42,049 nucleotides of DNA from an uncultured Methanobrevibacter sp. (GCA_902774685.1 CACYJH010000027.1:1-42049), one strand, 5' to 3'; positions 9,144 to 18,018 are shown, counted from the first letter of the stretch. Notes: generated by a model not told the origin, from the letters alone. Numbers and translations are program-made.

Positions 9144-10361
9144 TTAGATTTGTTCATCGTCTTCCATAACCACTCTCATGTGGTTTGGATCTACAGGCAT
9201 TTGAGCTAAGAAATCTTCTGCAGCTCTTCTTGGGTCACCGGAACCGATGATGTATCTACCTGCGATGATGATGTCTGCACCTTTTTCAAATGCTTCAGGT
9301 GCTTTTTCTGGAGTTACTCCTCCAGCTACAGCAACTAAACCGCCAGTGATTTTCTTGATTTCCTTAATGTTACCCCAAGCACTTACGTCATCAAGGTTTT
9401 TGCCTTCTGCTCTAAGTTTACTTTCTAAGTCAACATTTCTGTGGAGAAGAACAATGTCAGGTAAGAACTCTTTGTTGAGTTTCTTGAGTTTTTTGGTGAA
9501 GTCATCTACATTCATCATATCGAGGATGGAGTAGATACCTTGTTTCTGACATTCGTGAATAGCCTTTTCAATGGATTCGATGGTTCCGAGACCGGAAATT
9601 GCAACTGCATCAGCAGTTTCATCTGCTGCCATCTTAACTTCAACTCTTCCTACGTCCAAGGTTTTCAAGTCAGCAATGATGAATCCGCTTGGAGCCAATT
9701 CTCTGATTTTACCGACTACGCCAACACCGAATTTCTTAACAAGAGGAGTTCCTGCTTCAAGGAGGATTCTTTCTCTGTTAGGGAGTTGCTTGATGATTCT
9801 TTCCATAACATCCATGTTGTCAAGGTCAAGAGCAACTTGCAAGTAAGGTGGTTCGTAGAGTTTGATTGCTTTGAATCCCATGATTGCGTGGGTTCCACGA
9901 TCTTTTTCGTATAACACTTTATCAATATCCGGATATCCTTTTAATGCTCTTCTGATTGCAAGTTTGGTTGCAGCATAGTTGTATTGGTAAATTTTTCTGT
10001 AGTCTTTAGCAGCTGGGCTAATGAATACGCTTGCATTGATTACCCAATCTTCGACTTTGTCTTTAGGAATGATTCCTTCTTCTACACAGTCAGCTACAGC
10101 TCTACCTACAGCAGTTTGAGCTGGTCCAAAGATTTTGCTTGCATCATCCAAGTCACCAACAGTTACCTTAGGAATGATGATGGTAGCTGGTTTGGTAATT
10201 AAGTTAGGTCTGATTACACTGAGCAATGGTGTGTGTCCAACAGATAATTGGCTTAATCCATTAGCGAAAGCGTTTCCTACAGGACCGTCTTTTTCACCAA
10301 TAAGTAAATCAACGTGTGCTAATTCGTCTCCGTCTCCAATGAGAGCTTCTCCTATAAACAT
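9144..10361 (-). CDS. fae-hps: Bifunctional formaldehyde-activating enzyme / 3-hexulose-6-phosphate synthase
   Basis: Residues 1 to about 162 are Fae, which condenses formaldehyde with tetrahydromethanopterin; the signature [19 protein letters not shown] contains the catalytic His (H16). Residues about 165-395 are a TIM-barrel Hps of the orotidine-monophosphate decarboxylase superfamily, with the ADLKTLD motif and ALDLD near its start. In archaea lacking the oxidative pentose phosphate route, this fusion works in the reverse ribulose monophosphate direction to make ribulose 5-phosphate for nucleotides, and it captures the released formaldehyde. At 405 residues it is full length for the fusion. 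The ATG at 10361 has a GGAGGAT site upstream. It has its own promoter region and a terminator at 9079-9114. Confidence 0.95.
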   Translation of the reverse strand: MFIGEALIGDGDELAHVDLLIGEKDGPVGNAFANGLSQLSVGHTPLLSVIRPNLITKPATIIIPKVTVGDLDDASKIFGPAQTAVGRAVADCVEEGIIPKDKVEDWVINASVFISPAAKDYRKIYQYNYAATKLAIRRALKGYPDIDKVLYEKDRGTHAIMGFKAIKLYEPPYLQVALDLDNMDVMERIIKQLPNRERILLEAGTPLVKKFGVGVVGKIRELAPSGFIIADLKTLDVGRVEVKMAADETADAVAISGLGTIESIEKAIHECQKQGIYSILDMMNVDDFTKKLKKLNKEFLPDIVLLHRNVDLESKLRAEGKNLDDVSAWGNIKEIKKITGGLVAVAGGVTPEKAPEAFEKGADIIIAGRYIIGSGDPRRAAEDFLAQMPVDPNHMRVVMEDDEQI

Positions 10362-10404
10362 TTCATATCCTCCAATTTTAAGAATAAATTTATAATTATA
10401 TTTT

Positions 10405-10440
10405 AATTTAAATTCTTATTTAAATTCTAATTTAAATCAT
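10405..10440 (-). repeat. Three 12-bp tandem repeats in the fae-hps leader
   Basis: On the plus strand AATTTAAATTCT, TATTTAAATTCT and AATTTAAATCAT sit head to tail at 10405-10416, 10417-10428 and 10429-10440, starting 44 bases upstream of the fae-hps start codon. It may be simple AT-rich slippage or part of the 5' untranslated region. Confidence 0.5.
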
Positions 10441-10495
10441 TTTCAAATCATTTATTTAGTTTAAATATCACCATATTATTTCTATAATATAGTAA

Positions 10496-10534
10496 GTATT
10501 TATACAATATAATTTATGATTTTAATACAATATA
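10496..10534 (-). promoter_or_regulatory. Possible fae-hps promoter with paired direct repeats
   Basis: On the minus strand TATATTGTAT occurs twice (plus coordinates 10502-10511 and 10525-10534), 23 bases apart. The copy nearer the gene runs into a TATA-like TATAAATAC at about 10496-10505. These may be a TATA box plus an upstream element. This is inferred from sequence alone in a very AT-rich region. Confidence 0.3.
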
Positions 10535-10695
10535 TAGTTAAGTAATTATATTTTGAAAACAAGTAGAAAAATAAAATAACAATTTTAAAATTTTATCTAA
10601 AATTATCTATAAAACAAATCTAAAAATTAATTAAAAATAAATTAAAAAAGAAAATAGGTTTTAAAAATAAGAAATAAATAAAAAAAGAAAAAAAA

Positions 10696-11523
10696 TTATG
10701 GATAGATTACCCCTTCAGGGACTCCATAATCTTTATATTTTTGAGCTATCTTATCGATAGTTCCATCTTCATACATTTCATTTAAGGTTTTTTGGACTTG
10801 ATCTCTCAATTCAGTATTGTCCTTGCTGAATCCAACACCATACTGTTCAATGGATAATGGAGTTTCTAAGATCTTATAATCTTCCTCATTGTATTTTGTA
10901 TTGATTATGTATTTCATGACTTCACAATCACCGAGAACAGCATCACAGGTTCCAGATTCCAAATCCATAAATGAAGTGTCATATTCTGTTATTTCATTGA
11001 TGTTTTCAAAACTGCCTTTTAAGGTCTGATTGTTTTCAAGAGCTTCTATGGCACTGCTTCCCATTTCCACATCTATAGTTTTTCCTTTCAAGTCTTCAGC
11101 TGAAGAAATGCTGGAATTTGCTTTTACTACAAATACTTGGGAATTGTTGAAATATGGTTCGCTCCAAGCAAAATTATCTTCTCTGCCGTTTATTGTGAAT
11201 CCGCTCCAGATACAGTCTATAGCACCTGAGTCAAGTTCAGCTTCTTTAGTGTCCCAATCAATTATCTGATGTTTCACCAATGTCCAATTGTTTCTGTCAC
11301 AGACTTCTTGGGCTAAGTCTAAATCGAAACCGGTCACTTCACCATTATCACCTGTATATTCAAATGGCGGAAATTCAACGAAATATCCTACAACGAAATT
11401 GGTTTCATTATTTTCAGCTGAGTCACCACCTAAAAAATCAAACCAACCTGCACTAACTGAGCTAATCATTAAAAATGTAATGAGCAAAACAGTTAAAATC
11501 ATAACAACTTTCTTTAAATTAAT
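10696..11523 (-). CDS. Amino-acid-type ABC transporter substrate-binding protein
   Basis: A family 3 solute-binding protein (PF00497). A signal peptide with Lys-Lys and a hydrophobic run ending SSVSAG is followed by the typical FPPFEYTGDNGEVTGFDLDLAQEV opening (quoted here as the FPPFEY and GFDLDLA motifs), IDCIWSGFT, and the EDLKGKTIDVEMGSS lobe. It would bind a polar amino acid outside the membrane, but no permease or ATPase gene is adjacent, so the partner is elsewhere or absent. The start is odd. The open frame reaches a TTG at 11538, but that codon overlaps a GGAGGGG ribosome-binding site. The codon six bases after the site is ATT (11521-11523), chosen here. The first in-frame ATG (11502) is about 27 bases from the site and would lose the positive charges of the signal peptide. 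Confidence 0.82.
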   Translation of the reverse strand: MNLKKVVMILTVLLITFLMISSVSAGWFDFLGGDSAENNETNFVVGYFVEFPPFEYTGDNGEVTGFDLDLAQEVCDRNNWTLVKHQIIDWDTKEAELDSGAIDCIWSGFTINGREDNFAWSEPYFNNSQVFVVKANSSISSAEDLKGKTIDVEMGSSAIEALENNQTLKGSFENINEITEYDTSFMDLESGTCDAVLGDCEVMKYIINTKYNEEDYKILETPLSIEQYGVGFSKDNTELRDQVQKTLNEMYEDGTIDKIAQKYKDYGVPEGVIYP

Positions 11524-11717
11524 CTTAAGCCCCTCCAATAAAAATTAAAACAACCCATATTTAATAAAAATCACTAATAAATTGTTCAATAATAATTGTT
11601 CATATTAGTATTTATTCAATTTAATATTTAAATATAGGATTGTTAATTAATTTAAGGTTTAAAAAGAGCATTGAAAAAAATAAATTTAGTTACTATACGA
11701 ACAAATAAAAAGATGTT

Positions 11718-11754
11718 AAAAAAAAGAAATTATAAGTTGATTTAATCAACTTAT
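11718..11754 (-). terminator. thrS terminator hairpin containing the stop codon
   Basis: A perfect 10-bp stem (ATAAGTTGAT / ATCAACTTAT, 11732-11741 and 11745-11754) has a 3-base loop. The thrS stop (11751-11753) is in the stem, and on the minus strand a T-rich run (11718-11729) follows. Confidence 0.75.
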
Positions 11755-13580
11755 TTGAAATTAATTCTTTCTGCAACGTTTCTTGGTAATGGAAGTCTTC
11801 TGAAAGGCATTCCTTCGGTTTCTTCCTTGACTGCTGCGATAAGCTCATCTGCAGTCATGTCAACCTTTTCACCAGTTTTTCTTACAGTTACATTATAGTT
11901 ATCGGTTTCCACTTCCTTGTCACCAATTACAACGATGTAAGGAATCCATTCTTTGGAAGCGTTTCTGATTTTCTTACCGACTCTGTCATCACTGTTGTCT
12001 ACATCTACACGAATGTTGGCTGCTGCAATCTTATCAGCCAATTCATTGGAGTAGTCTAAGTGCTTTTCACCGATTGGCAAGATTCTGACTTGTGATGGGC
12101 TCAACCAAGCTGGTAACATTGGAGCTTTTCCATCTTCTTTTGCAGTGTTTTCAAGCAAGCTGCAGATAACTCTTTCCACACTTCCGGTTGGTGAACAGTG
12201 TAAGATGATTGGGTTTTGTGCATCTTCGTTTTCGTCAACATACTCGATGCCGAATCTTCTACCACTTTCAACATCTATCTGTACTGTAGGGTTTTCGATA
12301 GGTCTTCCTAAGTAGTCAATAGCTGCAAAGTCAATTTTACAGGACCAGTAGTGTTTTCTTTCAGGTAAGATTTCGAGCAATAATGGTTTGCCGATTCTTT
12401 TAGCGGTTGCTTCCATCCAGTCCTTATGCTCATCATAGAAGTCTTGGGTTGCTCTGAAGATTGCTTCATAGTTGACATCAAGGTCTACACCGGTCTGCAC
12501 ACACATGTCCACTTGAGCATCAAACTCTTCAAGAGCTTGAGGCATGTCAGCACAGAAGCTGTGCATATCAGGCATGGTGAATGCTCTTAATCTTTTAAGA
12601 CCTACAACTTCTCCTCTTTTTTCAAATCTGAAACTGTAGGTGGATAATTCATAAACCTTAGCAGGTAAGTTTTTCCAGGTGAGGAAAGATCCGCCGAGAA
12701 CTCTGAATGCACCGAAACAGCATGCAAATCTGAGCATCAAGTCCTTTTTGGTTGCGGTTTTGTATTGTCTTTCACCGAATTTAGCTGCATGTTCTCTTAT
12801 TGCATCGTTTGCAAGGTCATAGAAGATTGGAGTTTCAATAGGCATTGCACCTAAATCCACAACAAAGTTGTAAACATAATCAGCTAACAAGTCACGTACC
12901 AATCTACCTTTAGGATACCATTTGAGGTTACCGATATCGGAAGCAAGCTCATAGTCACATAACTCTTTTTCTCTCATGATTTTCACATGTGGAGGTTCTC
13001 CTTCATCGGAAGCCCCTTCTCCAAGTTCATATGCAACAAGCTTCTTCAAATCTTCACTTTCGTAGTTGTATCCTTTAGGGTCAAAGGTTTCTCCATCCTT
13101 GAAGATTAACCAAGTGGATGGTTTCTTCTCTTCTTTCTCTTCCTCTTCTTCACCAGCATCTGCAGTGATGGTTCTTGAAAGTTCAGATAATGGGTGTCCT
13201 TTACATGAAATTTCAAATGCCTTATACCATCCGAATGGTACTCTAAATACATCTAAACCTTCTTCCTTAAGAGCAGCTTCAGCATCTTTCAATATTTGAA
13301 CTGCCACTTTAGGAGCACCAAGAGAAGAAGATAAGTGTGCATAAGGGTATAAGACTACCTTTTCTGCATTGACTTCTTCATTTGTTTTTATAACTTCAGC
13401 AACTAAATTTTTGACAATAGCACTTGGGTTTGCCTCATCTTCTTTTTCAATTGATGAGAAAACAACCAAAGCTTCATCAAAAGCTCCATCTTTTTGAGCT
13501 TCTTCGATTTCTTCAGCTACTGGAGTTTTATTTTTTACTTGATATTTTATATAATCAGAGTGAATAAGTAAAACTCTCAT
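11751..13580 (-). CDS. thrS: Threonyl-tRNA synthetase, archaeal type
   Basis: Charges tRNA-Thr in the cytoplasm. The 609 residues comprise an N-terminal archaeal editing domain (about 1-140, [15 protein letters not shown] start, related to D-aminoacyl-tRNA deacylase, removes serine), a class II catalytic core (about 190-500, with [14 protein letters not shown], the motif 2 region FRFEKRGEV, and [12 protein letters not shown]), and a C-terminal anticodon-binding domain (about 505-609, [12 protein letters not shown]). An acidic Glu/Lys insertion ([10 protein letters not shown], about residues 145-155) links editing and catalytic parts. The length is normal for the archaeal form. GGTGAAAAT directly precedes the ATG. 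It is transcribed alone and ends in a hairpin that overlaps its stop codon. Confidence 0.96.
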   Translation of the reverse strand: MRVLLIHSDYIKYQVKNKTPVAEEIEEAQKDGAFDEALVVFSSIEKEDEANPSAIVKNLVAEVIKTNEEVNAEKVVLYPYAHLSSSLGAPKVAVQILKDAEAALKEEGLDVFRVPFGWYKAFEISCKGHPLSELSRTITADAGEEEEEKEEKKPSTWLIFKDGETFDPKGYNYESEDLKKLVAYELGEGASDEGEPPHVKIMREKELCDYELASDIGNLKWYPKGRLVRDLLADYVYNFVVDLGAMPIETPIFYDLANDAIREHAAKFGERQYKTATKKDLMLRFACCFGAFRVLGGSFLTWKNLPAKVYELSTYSFRFEKRGEVVGLKRLRAFTMPDMHSFCADMPQALEEFDAQVDMCVQTGVDLDVNYEAIFRATQDFYDEHKDWMEATAKRIGKPLLLEILPERKHYWSCKIDFAAIDYLGRPIENPTVQIDVESGRRFGIEYVDENEDAQNPIILHCSPTGSVERVICSLLENTAKEDGKAPMLPAWLSPSQVRILPIGEKHLDYSNELADKIAAANIRVDVDNSDDRVGKKIRNASKEWIPYIVVIGDKEVETDNYNVTVRKTGEKVDMTADELIAAVKEETEGMPFRRLPLPRNVAERINFK

Positions 13581-13775
13581 ATTTTCACCAGTTTTTGTTT
13601 TAAAAATAATTTAAGTAATTATAATTGTATTTTCGAGATTTTATTTCGACATATATTACAATATAATATTATAACTTTATTTTTTATATTATTTAATTAT
13701 TAGTAATAATTGTGATTTCAAATAAAGTAATTGAAGCTAAAATTATATTATTGAATTAAAGAATTGAATAAAAAT

Positions 13776-13810
13776 AAAAAAAGAATTTAGATTAATGGGA
13801 TTAATCTAAA
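13776..13810 (-). terminator. Barstar-gene terminator hairpin containing the stop codon
   Basis: A perfect 11-bp stem (TTTAGATTAAT / ATTAATCTAAA, 13786-13796 and 13800-13810) has a GGG loop. The stop codon of the barstar gene (13801-13803) lies in the stem. A T-rich run follows on the minus strand. Confidence 0.75.
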
Positions 13811-14127
13811 ATTAATTTCAAATCAGGATTTTCAACTGATGCATCCTTAAAAGTAGCTATTAGATCCTCTTCAAGAATTGAACTGTCCTTAATGATGATT
13901 ATCATATCAGAGAGTTCACAAAGGCAATCGTATAATGCATCAAGATTTTCTCCATAATATTCTGGGAAATCCAGTTTTTCCTTAATGTATTCATGGGGAT
14001 TCTCTTTCATTTCTTCCCCATACAAGACTATTTCATTCATGTTATCTATCATCTTCTTCAGTTTTTTTCTAAGTCTTCTCTTTTCCAATAGTTTATTTGT
14101 CATAGTATCAATTTGCTTGCAGGCCAT
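13801..14127 (-). CDS. Barstar-family ribonuclease inhibitor
   Basis: The block FPEYYGENLDALYDCLCEL matches the core of barstar (PF01337). Numbering from a TTG at 14130, the barnase-contacting residues of barstar are kept: Tyr29 as Y58, Asp35 as D64, Asp39 as D68. It should stay in the cytoplasm and block the ribonuclease encoded just upstream. The gene starts within a few bases of the ribonuclease stop, so the two are co-transcribed and probably translationally coupled. The start is uncertain: TTG 14130, ATG 14127 (used here) and ATG 14103 all lack a clear ribosome-binding site. ATG 14040 (MNEIVLYGEE) would give the usual barstar length. The extra N-terminal segment is very basic (KRRLRKKLKK). 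No signal peptide is present. Confidence 0.88.
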   Translation of the reverse strand: MACKQIDTMTNKLLEKRRLRKKLKKMIDNMNEIVLYGEEMKENPHEYIKEKLDFPEYYGENLDALYDCLCELSDMIIIIKDSSILEEDLIATFKDASVENPDLKLILD

Positions 14128-14131
14128 CAAT

Positions 14132-14590
14132 TTAAGTTAAATGCTCAAAGCTTGCATAATGGTCTCCAGTATAGTAAACTTCAAAGTCATCAGTTGAATA
14201 TACTATCCTTTTAGGGCCTCTGCTTGATGCTCCTAAAGTGTCAATATCACATTCCTTGTACTCATGGGTTATAGGCAATATGGATTGACGATTTGTAAAG
14301 GTGTCTCCTCCAATGCATTTTCCAGGAGCATATTTCTCTACGCTTCCACCATGCCATCCAAGAGCCTTTGCCTCACCTTTAGTGATATAATTGGAAGGAA
14401 GCTTGTGATATGTGGTTAAATAGGCTGCAACTTCTTCTTTTGAGTCGTATGTACCGTCTTCTGAAATATTGATTTCATCCACATTGAGTGATGATGAGCC
14501 AGAGTCGGAATCATCTCCAATGCAACCGCTGACTGCAACAGCAGCAAGCAGGATGATTAATATCAGTCCAATTATTTTCCAATTTTTCAT
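14132..14590 (-). CDS. Barnase-family ribonuclease, predicted lipoprotein
   Basis: Residues 48-150 align end to end with barnase of Bacillus amyloliquefaciens (TYHKLPSNYITKGEAKALGW). By that alignment the active-site residues are all kept: Lys27 as K71, Arg59 as R101, Glu73 as E113, Arg83 as R124, Arg87 as R128, His102 as H144. It should therefore be an active guanyl-preferring RNase. Residues 1-23 form a signal peptide ending in a lipobox-like V-S-G-C (C23), followed by an Asp/Ser-rich linker, so it is probably exported and anchored outside the membrane. C92 and C114 could form a disulfide. An AAGGGATTATT site precedes the ATG. The barstar gene follows immediately. Uses could be competition, nutrient RNA scavenging or defence; which one is not visible. 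Confidence 0.92.
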   Translation of the reverse strand: MKNWKIIGLILIILLAAVAVSGCIGDDSDSGSSSLNVDEINISEDGTYDSKEEVAAYLTTYHKLPSNYITKGEAKALGWHGGSVEKYAPGKCIGGDTFTNRQSILPITHEYKECDIDTLGASSRGPKRIVYSTDDFEVYYTGDHYASFEHLT

Positions 14591-14676
14591 AATAATCCCT
14601 TGAATTAATTTTTATTGTTCCTTTTTATTAAGTTTTCTTTAAATTTAATTCAAGTCATGAATATTTTGCGATTGAT

Positions 14677-14700
14677 AATTAAATAATTAAATAATTAAAT
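14677..14700. repeat. Three perfect 8-bp tandem repeats
   Basis: AATTAAAT occurs three times in a row between the divergent barnase and glycosyltransferase genes. This is a simple AT-rich repeat in a shared promoter region. Confidence 0.6.
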
Positions 14701-14844
14701 TATTAAATTATTCCTTAATCGAATTAATTTTTCTTAAACTATATAAAATATGATGGATATAAAATATAACTAGCAAAAATCATAAAAGCTAATTTTTATT
14801 TTTAGCAATTTATTTTTACTTTTCATTTTAAGAGAGGAATCCCT

Positions 14845-15936
14845 GTGGACAAGAAAAAGATATTGATCATTGTAACTGGAAGAGGCATAGGTGGAGATGC
14901 TGGTACAGCATTGAATGTTTACAATGCACTTGAAAAAAGAGGATATGATTGTGAAATCGCTTTGGATGAGTCTGCTCCAGGATTATTGTTTAAAAAGAAT
15001 AATATAGAATGGAATAAGGTAATCATCCCACAAGCTGGAGGTCACTCTGCAACAATCATGACCACAATTAAAGCAGGTATTCGTGCTGTCAGAGGCATTC
15101 TTCAAACAAGAAAGCTTTTAAAGTCCAAGAAATTCGATTTGGAATTAGGCATTCTTGGAGGGGGAGCTATTGTCGGTGCTCTTGGTGCAAAATTAGCAGG
15201 AATTCCTACTGTAAGCCTTTTGATTACTCCACTTGACACTAAAGTCTGCAGTCATATTGGAACTCCAATCATTCTTCCTGAAAACAACTTGTTTTTAGCT
15301 GAAGACATTCCAGAGAATATGGTGAAATCCTTCTCTCCTGTAAATGAAAACATCACTCATGGTGATAAGGCGAAGGCATTGGAAAAGATAAAGGAACACT
15401 CTAAAGTGGCTAAAGAGAAAAACCCTGATGCAATGGAATTTGATGAAAACAAGCCAACAATAGTATTTTCATCTGGTTCCTCATTGTTTGAAAAGACAGC
15501 TCAAGCTATTGACCAATTCTCAAAATATAATGATAAGTACAATCTTGTCTTATGTGGCGATCCTTTAGATGAATCTGTCCTCAAATATATTGATGAAACA
15601 AAAATCATCAATGTCGGCTTCATTGATTGGGTAAATGACTTGCTGTGCCTTGCAGACCTTGCAGTGCTCACCAATGACGGTTTGATGCTTCATGAAGCTA
15701 TGGTGTGCAATATACCTGTTGTTATCTTAAAAAGAGTAAAATGGGGCAGATACCATGATATGGTTTCAATCTTCAAAGGGGCAACAGTTGAATGTGACCT
15801 TGAAGACTTGGATGAAAAGATCTTTGAAGTCATGGACAATTATGATGAGTTTGCAAAAAGAACTGATGAGTATAGAACAGCTATTTTAAGCGTAGATGAC
15901 AACATCTGCAATATCGTCGATGGATATTTAAAATAG
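14845..15936 (+). CDS. MurG-like glycosyltransferase (GT28 type)
   Basis: A 363-residue GT-B glycosyltransferase. The N-terminal half has a glycine-rich loop (TGRGIGGDAGTALN) and GGGAIVGALGAKLAGIP, as in MurG-like enzymes. The C-terminal half has a nucleotide-sugar site (VFSSGSSLFEK) and ADLAVLTNDGLMLHEAMVCNIPVV. MurG adds GlcNAc to a lipid-linked wall precursor; in a pseudomurein-walled methanogen a MurG-like enzyme could serve pseudomurein precursor synthesis, but other lipid or protein acceptors are possible. The start is GTG with GAGAGG upstream. It stands alone, divergent from the barnase operon and convergent with tyrA. Confidence 0.78.
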   Translation: MDKKKILIIVTGRGIGGDAGTALNVYNALEKRGYDCEIALDESAPGLLFKKNNIEWNKVIIPQAGGHSATIMTTIKAGIRAVRGILQTRKLLKSKKFDLELGILGGGAIVGALGAKLAGIPTVSLLITPLDTKVCSHIGTPIILPENNLFLAEDIPENMVKSFSPVNENITHGDKAKALEKIKEHSKVAKEKNPDAMEFDENKPTIVFSSGSSLFEKTAQAIDQFSKYNDKYNLVLCGDPLDESVLKYIDETKIINVGFIDWVNDLLCLADLAVLTNDGLMLHEAMVCNIPVVILKRVKWGRYHDMVSIFKGATVECDLEDLDEKIFEVMDNYDEFAKRTDEYRTAILSVDDNICNIVDGYLK

Positions 15937-15951
15937 CTAAAGCTAATTCTA

Positions 15952-15972
15952 TTCATTAATGAACTTTTTTTC
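15952..15972 (+). terminator. Weak palindrome plus T-run after the glycosyltransferase gene
   Basis: A 12-bp palindrome (TTCATTAATGAA, 15952-15963) is followed by a run of T. It is the likely 3' end of the glycosyltransferase transcript facing tyrA. Confidence 0.4.
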
Positions 15973-16030
15973 TATTTATTCTATTTCTTTCTATTTTTTC
16001 ATTAAATCTTATCTTTTTTTTTTAATTGGA

Positions 16031-17362
16031 TTATGATCTTATGGTTCCACCAATTCCTTCAATGAATTCTTCAACATAATCCTTTTCTTCCCTTTCGAAT
16101 AATGTGTAATGGAATGTATAGCTTGTTTGTGAATCATCAATCTGTTCACCATTATAGACATCCACAATCTCAACATCAATGACAGGTTCGATGTTCTTAA
16201 ACATCTCAATCAAATGTTTCTCATCAGTTTTTGAAGGGAATAGCACTGTCAAATTAAAGTGCTCAAGTGTAAAGTTATTCTTTTTCCATTCAAAGATTTC
16301 ATCTTCAGACAATATGTCCACATTGGAAAGCTTTAGGCAAGTTTCACTATTGTCTGCAGCCTCCAGAATTATGGATTTTGCGGTAACTTCCTTTACAATA
16401 CCTAAATGCACGTTTTCAGAGTGGTGGTGCCTTAAGCCAACTTCCTTTCCCATTGATTTTTCCAAAACATTTGATTTCTGGGTTAGCATGCTTATGGCCT
16501 GATCTGAACGAGCCAATGCATCTTCATATCCATCCAAATGCTTTGCTGATTCAACCATGGATTTGACAAAATCGTCCTCTTTTCCTTCATCAATCAGATT
16601 TGATAGGTAAATGCTTTCCTTTATCAATGCTTCCCTTGCATTGGATGTTTCAACATTATTTTTTTGTATTGAATAGTAAAGATAAGGGTTTTGATAGACT
16701 ATACGGCTGACCATATCCAGCATTATGGTATAGACAGGACTTGAAAAGTTTCTGGATTTCTTGACATTGATGTTTAGCTTTCTTATTGTTGAAGCGAGGC
16801 TAATGTATGAAAAGTGAGTTAAACCTTGGACGATGCTCATGTATTTGTCATGTTCATTTGGTGTTGTGGTTACAAGCTCACACTCGGATTTGACTAAAAA
16901 GTCCTTTACACGAGGCAACCAATTAGGGGCTCGGTTTTCGATAGGGGTCAATACTATAATCTGCCTTTTGAGTGTAGGAACTCTTGGACCGAACATAGGG
17001 TGGCATGGCAATATCTCCACATTTTCAGGAGCGTATTTTTCTAAAGCTTCTGCAGGAGCTGTCTTTATACTTGCAACATCCATTAAGAGTGATCCTTCAG
17101 GTGCATGTGGTGCCACTTCCTTTATGGTATCCACCATATATTCTATAGGAACGCTGAAGACAACAATGTCTGCATCCTTTATTGATTCAATGTTGTTGTC
17201 GCTGTATTCAACACCTATTTCATCTGCAACAGGTTTTCCTGTGCTTGCGTCACGACTTGTGATGCGTATGTTGAAATCATCTTTCAAGTGATCAGCTAGC
17301 CACTTGCCTAAACCGCGTGTACCTCCAATGATTGTCATATTGCTTTTATCGTTATGTGTCAT
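16031..17362 (-). CDS. tyrA: Prephenate dehydrogenase with extra C-terminal domain
   Basis: Oxidatively decarboxylates prephenate to 4-hydroxyphenylpyruvate in tyrosine synthesis. The N-terminal Rossmann domain carries IIGGTRGLG for NAD(P). The catalytic region has the LPCHPMFGP histidine and a second conserved histidine in QGLTHFSYI. The helical dimerisation domain runs to about residue 290. The remaining about 150 residues are an extension: a small beta-rich part (HLGIVKEVTAKSIILEA), then an alpha-beta part (FNLTVLFPSKTDEKHLIEMF) that looks ACT-like and may sense tyrosine. The open frame allows an ATG at 17374; ATG 17362 (MTHNDKS) is preferred because GGGGATG lies just upstream. It converges with the glycosyltransferase gene. 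Confidence 0.88.
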   Translation of the reverse strand: MTHNDKSNMTIIGGTRGLGKWLADHLKDDFNIRITSRDASTGKPVADEIGVEYSDNNIESIKDADIVVFSVPIEYMVDTIKEVAPHAPEGSLLMDVASIKTAPAEALEKYAPENVEILPCHPMFGPRVPTLKRQIIVLTPIENRAPNWLPRVKDFLVKSECELVTTTPNEHDKYMSIVQGLTHFSYISLASTIRKLNINVKKSRNFSSPVYTIMLDMVSRIVYQNPYLYYSIQKNNVETSNAREALIKESIYLSNLIDEGKEDDFVKSMVESAKHLDGYEDALARSDQAISMLTQKSNVLEKSMGKEVGLRHHHSENVHLGIVKEVTAKSIILEAADNSETCLKLSNVDILSEDEIFEWKKNNFTLEHFNLTVLFPSKTDEKHLIEMFKNIEPVIDVEIVDVYNGEQIDDSQTSYTFHYTLFEREEKDYVEEFIEGIGGTIRS

Positions 17363-17471
17363 TTTCATCCCCATTATTCATCATGCATTATTGTAATACA
17401 AATAGTTTTCATTAAAACTTTCCAATCATAATTTTTATTAGATTATATATTAATCCTTTTTGATAATTTAT

Positions 17472-17879
17472 TTATTCAATCTGTAAAATTTCCTTATACA
17501 TTTCCTTCAATTCATTTTTAGCATGTTCTGAATAGTGTTCGTTGTCCTTATCGTTTTCTATTGCAAAGAGCAGCAATTCATAAAACACCTTATTGAATGA
17601 TCTGCCTTTTTCTGTTAGGAAATATTCTGTATTCTTAGGCTCTTCCTCATCAATTTTCTTATAGATTAAACCATTTGTTTCCATTGTTTTAAGGCATCTG
17701 GATAATGATTTGTTATCCAATGTCTTTCTATTGGTTTGAAATTCATTGAAATGACTTTTTCCTAAAAACAAGTCTCTCAATATATGCAATGTCCATTTGT
17801 TGCTAAGGTATTTTACTGCATCTTCAACAGGATTTCGTTCATACTTCTTTTCATAATAGTTTAACTTTCTCTCATCCAT
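17472..17879 (-). CDS. HxlR-family transcriptional regulator
   Basis: A 135-residue winged-helix protein of the HxlR family (PF01638): NPVEDAVKYLSNKWTLHILR, FNEFQ and LSRCLKTMETNGLI match the family core. Thiol-sensing relatives such as YodB have a Cys just before the Pro-Val near the N-terminus; here that residue is Asn16. The only Cys is C62, so any sensing works differently. It is divergent from a tautomerase-MFS pair, the usual arrangement for a local repressor. The palindrome at 17988-18003 is a plausible operator. No clear ribosome-binding site precedes the ATG, so the mRNA may be leaderless. Confidence 0.88.
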   Translation of the reverse strand: MDERKLNYYEKKYERNPVEDAVKYLSNKWTLHILRDLFLGKSHFNEFQTNRKTLDNKSLSRCLKTMETNGLIYKKIDEEEPKNTEYFLTEKGRSFNKVFYELLLFAIENDKDNEHYSEHAKNELKEMYKEILQIE

Positions 17880-17987
17880 ATTTAACTATTGGTTTTTAAA
17901 TGCTAATAAGTTTTCCATATGAAGTTATAAAATCAAACATGCATTATTTTAAACGAATCGGATTGGAAAATCATTTATTTTAAAAAA

Positions 17988-18018
17988 GTGGCATTGATGC
18001 CACATTAAACATTTATAT
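17988..18018 (+). promoter_or_regulatory. Palindrome next to a TATA box: candidate HxlR operator
   Basis: GTGGCAT-TG-ATGCCAC (17988-18003) is a perfect 7-2-7 inverted repeat and one of the few GC-containing stretches in the intergenic region. A TATA-like TTTATATA (about 18012-18019) follows eight bases later, correctly placed for the tautomerase gene at 18066. A regulator bound here would overlap the TFB/TBP site. Binding by the adjacent HxlR protein is inferred. Confidence 0.55.

Larger units (their letters stand above)
10362..10695. other. 334-bp intergenic region
   Basis: No gene is visible. It holds the fae-hps leader and promoter, and next to the binding-protein gene a minus-strand T-rich stretch (about 10670-10695) that could end that transcript without a hairpin. 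Confidence 0.6.

Noticed and set aside
9247..10395. Several plus-strand frames opposite fae-hps, up to 124 codons
   Set aside because: They overlap a well-supported enzyme gene, have no ribosome-binding sites and give no recognisable protein.
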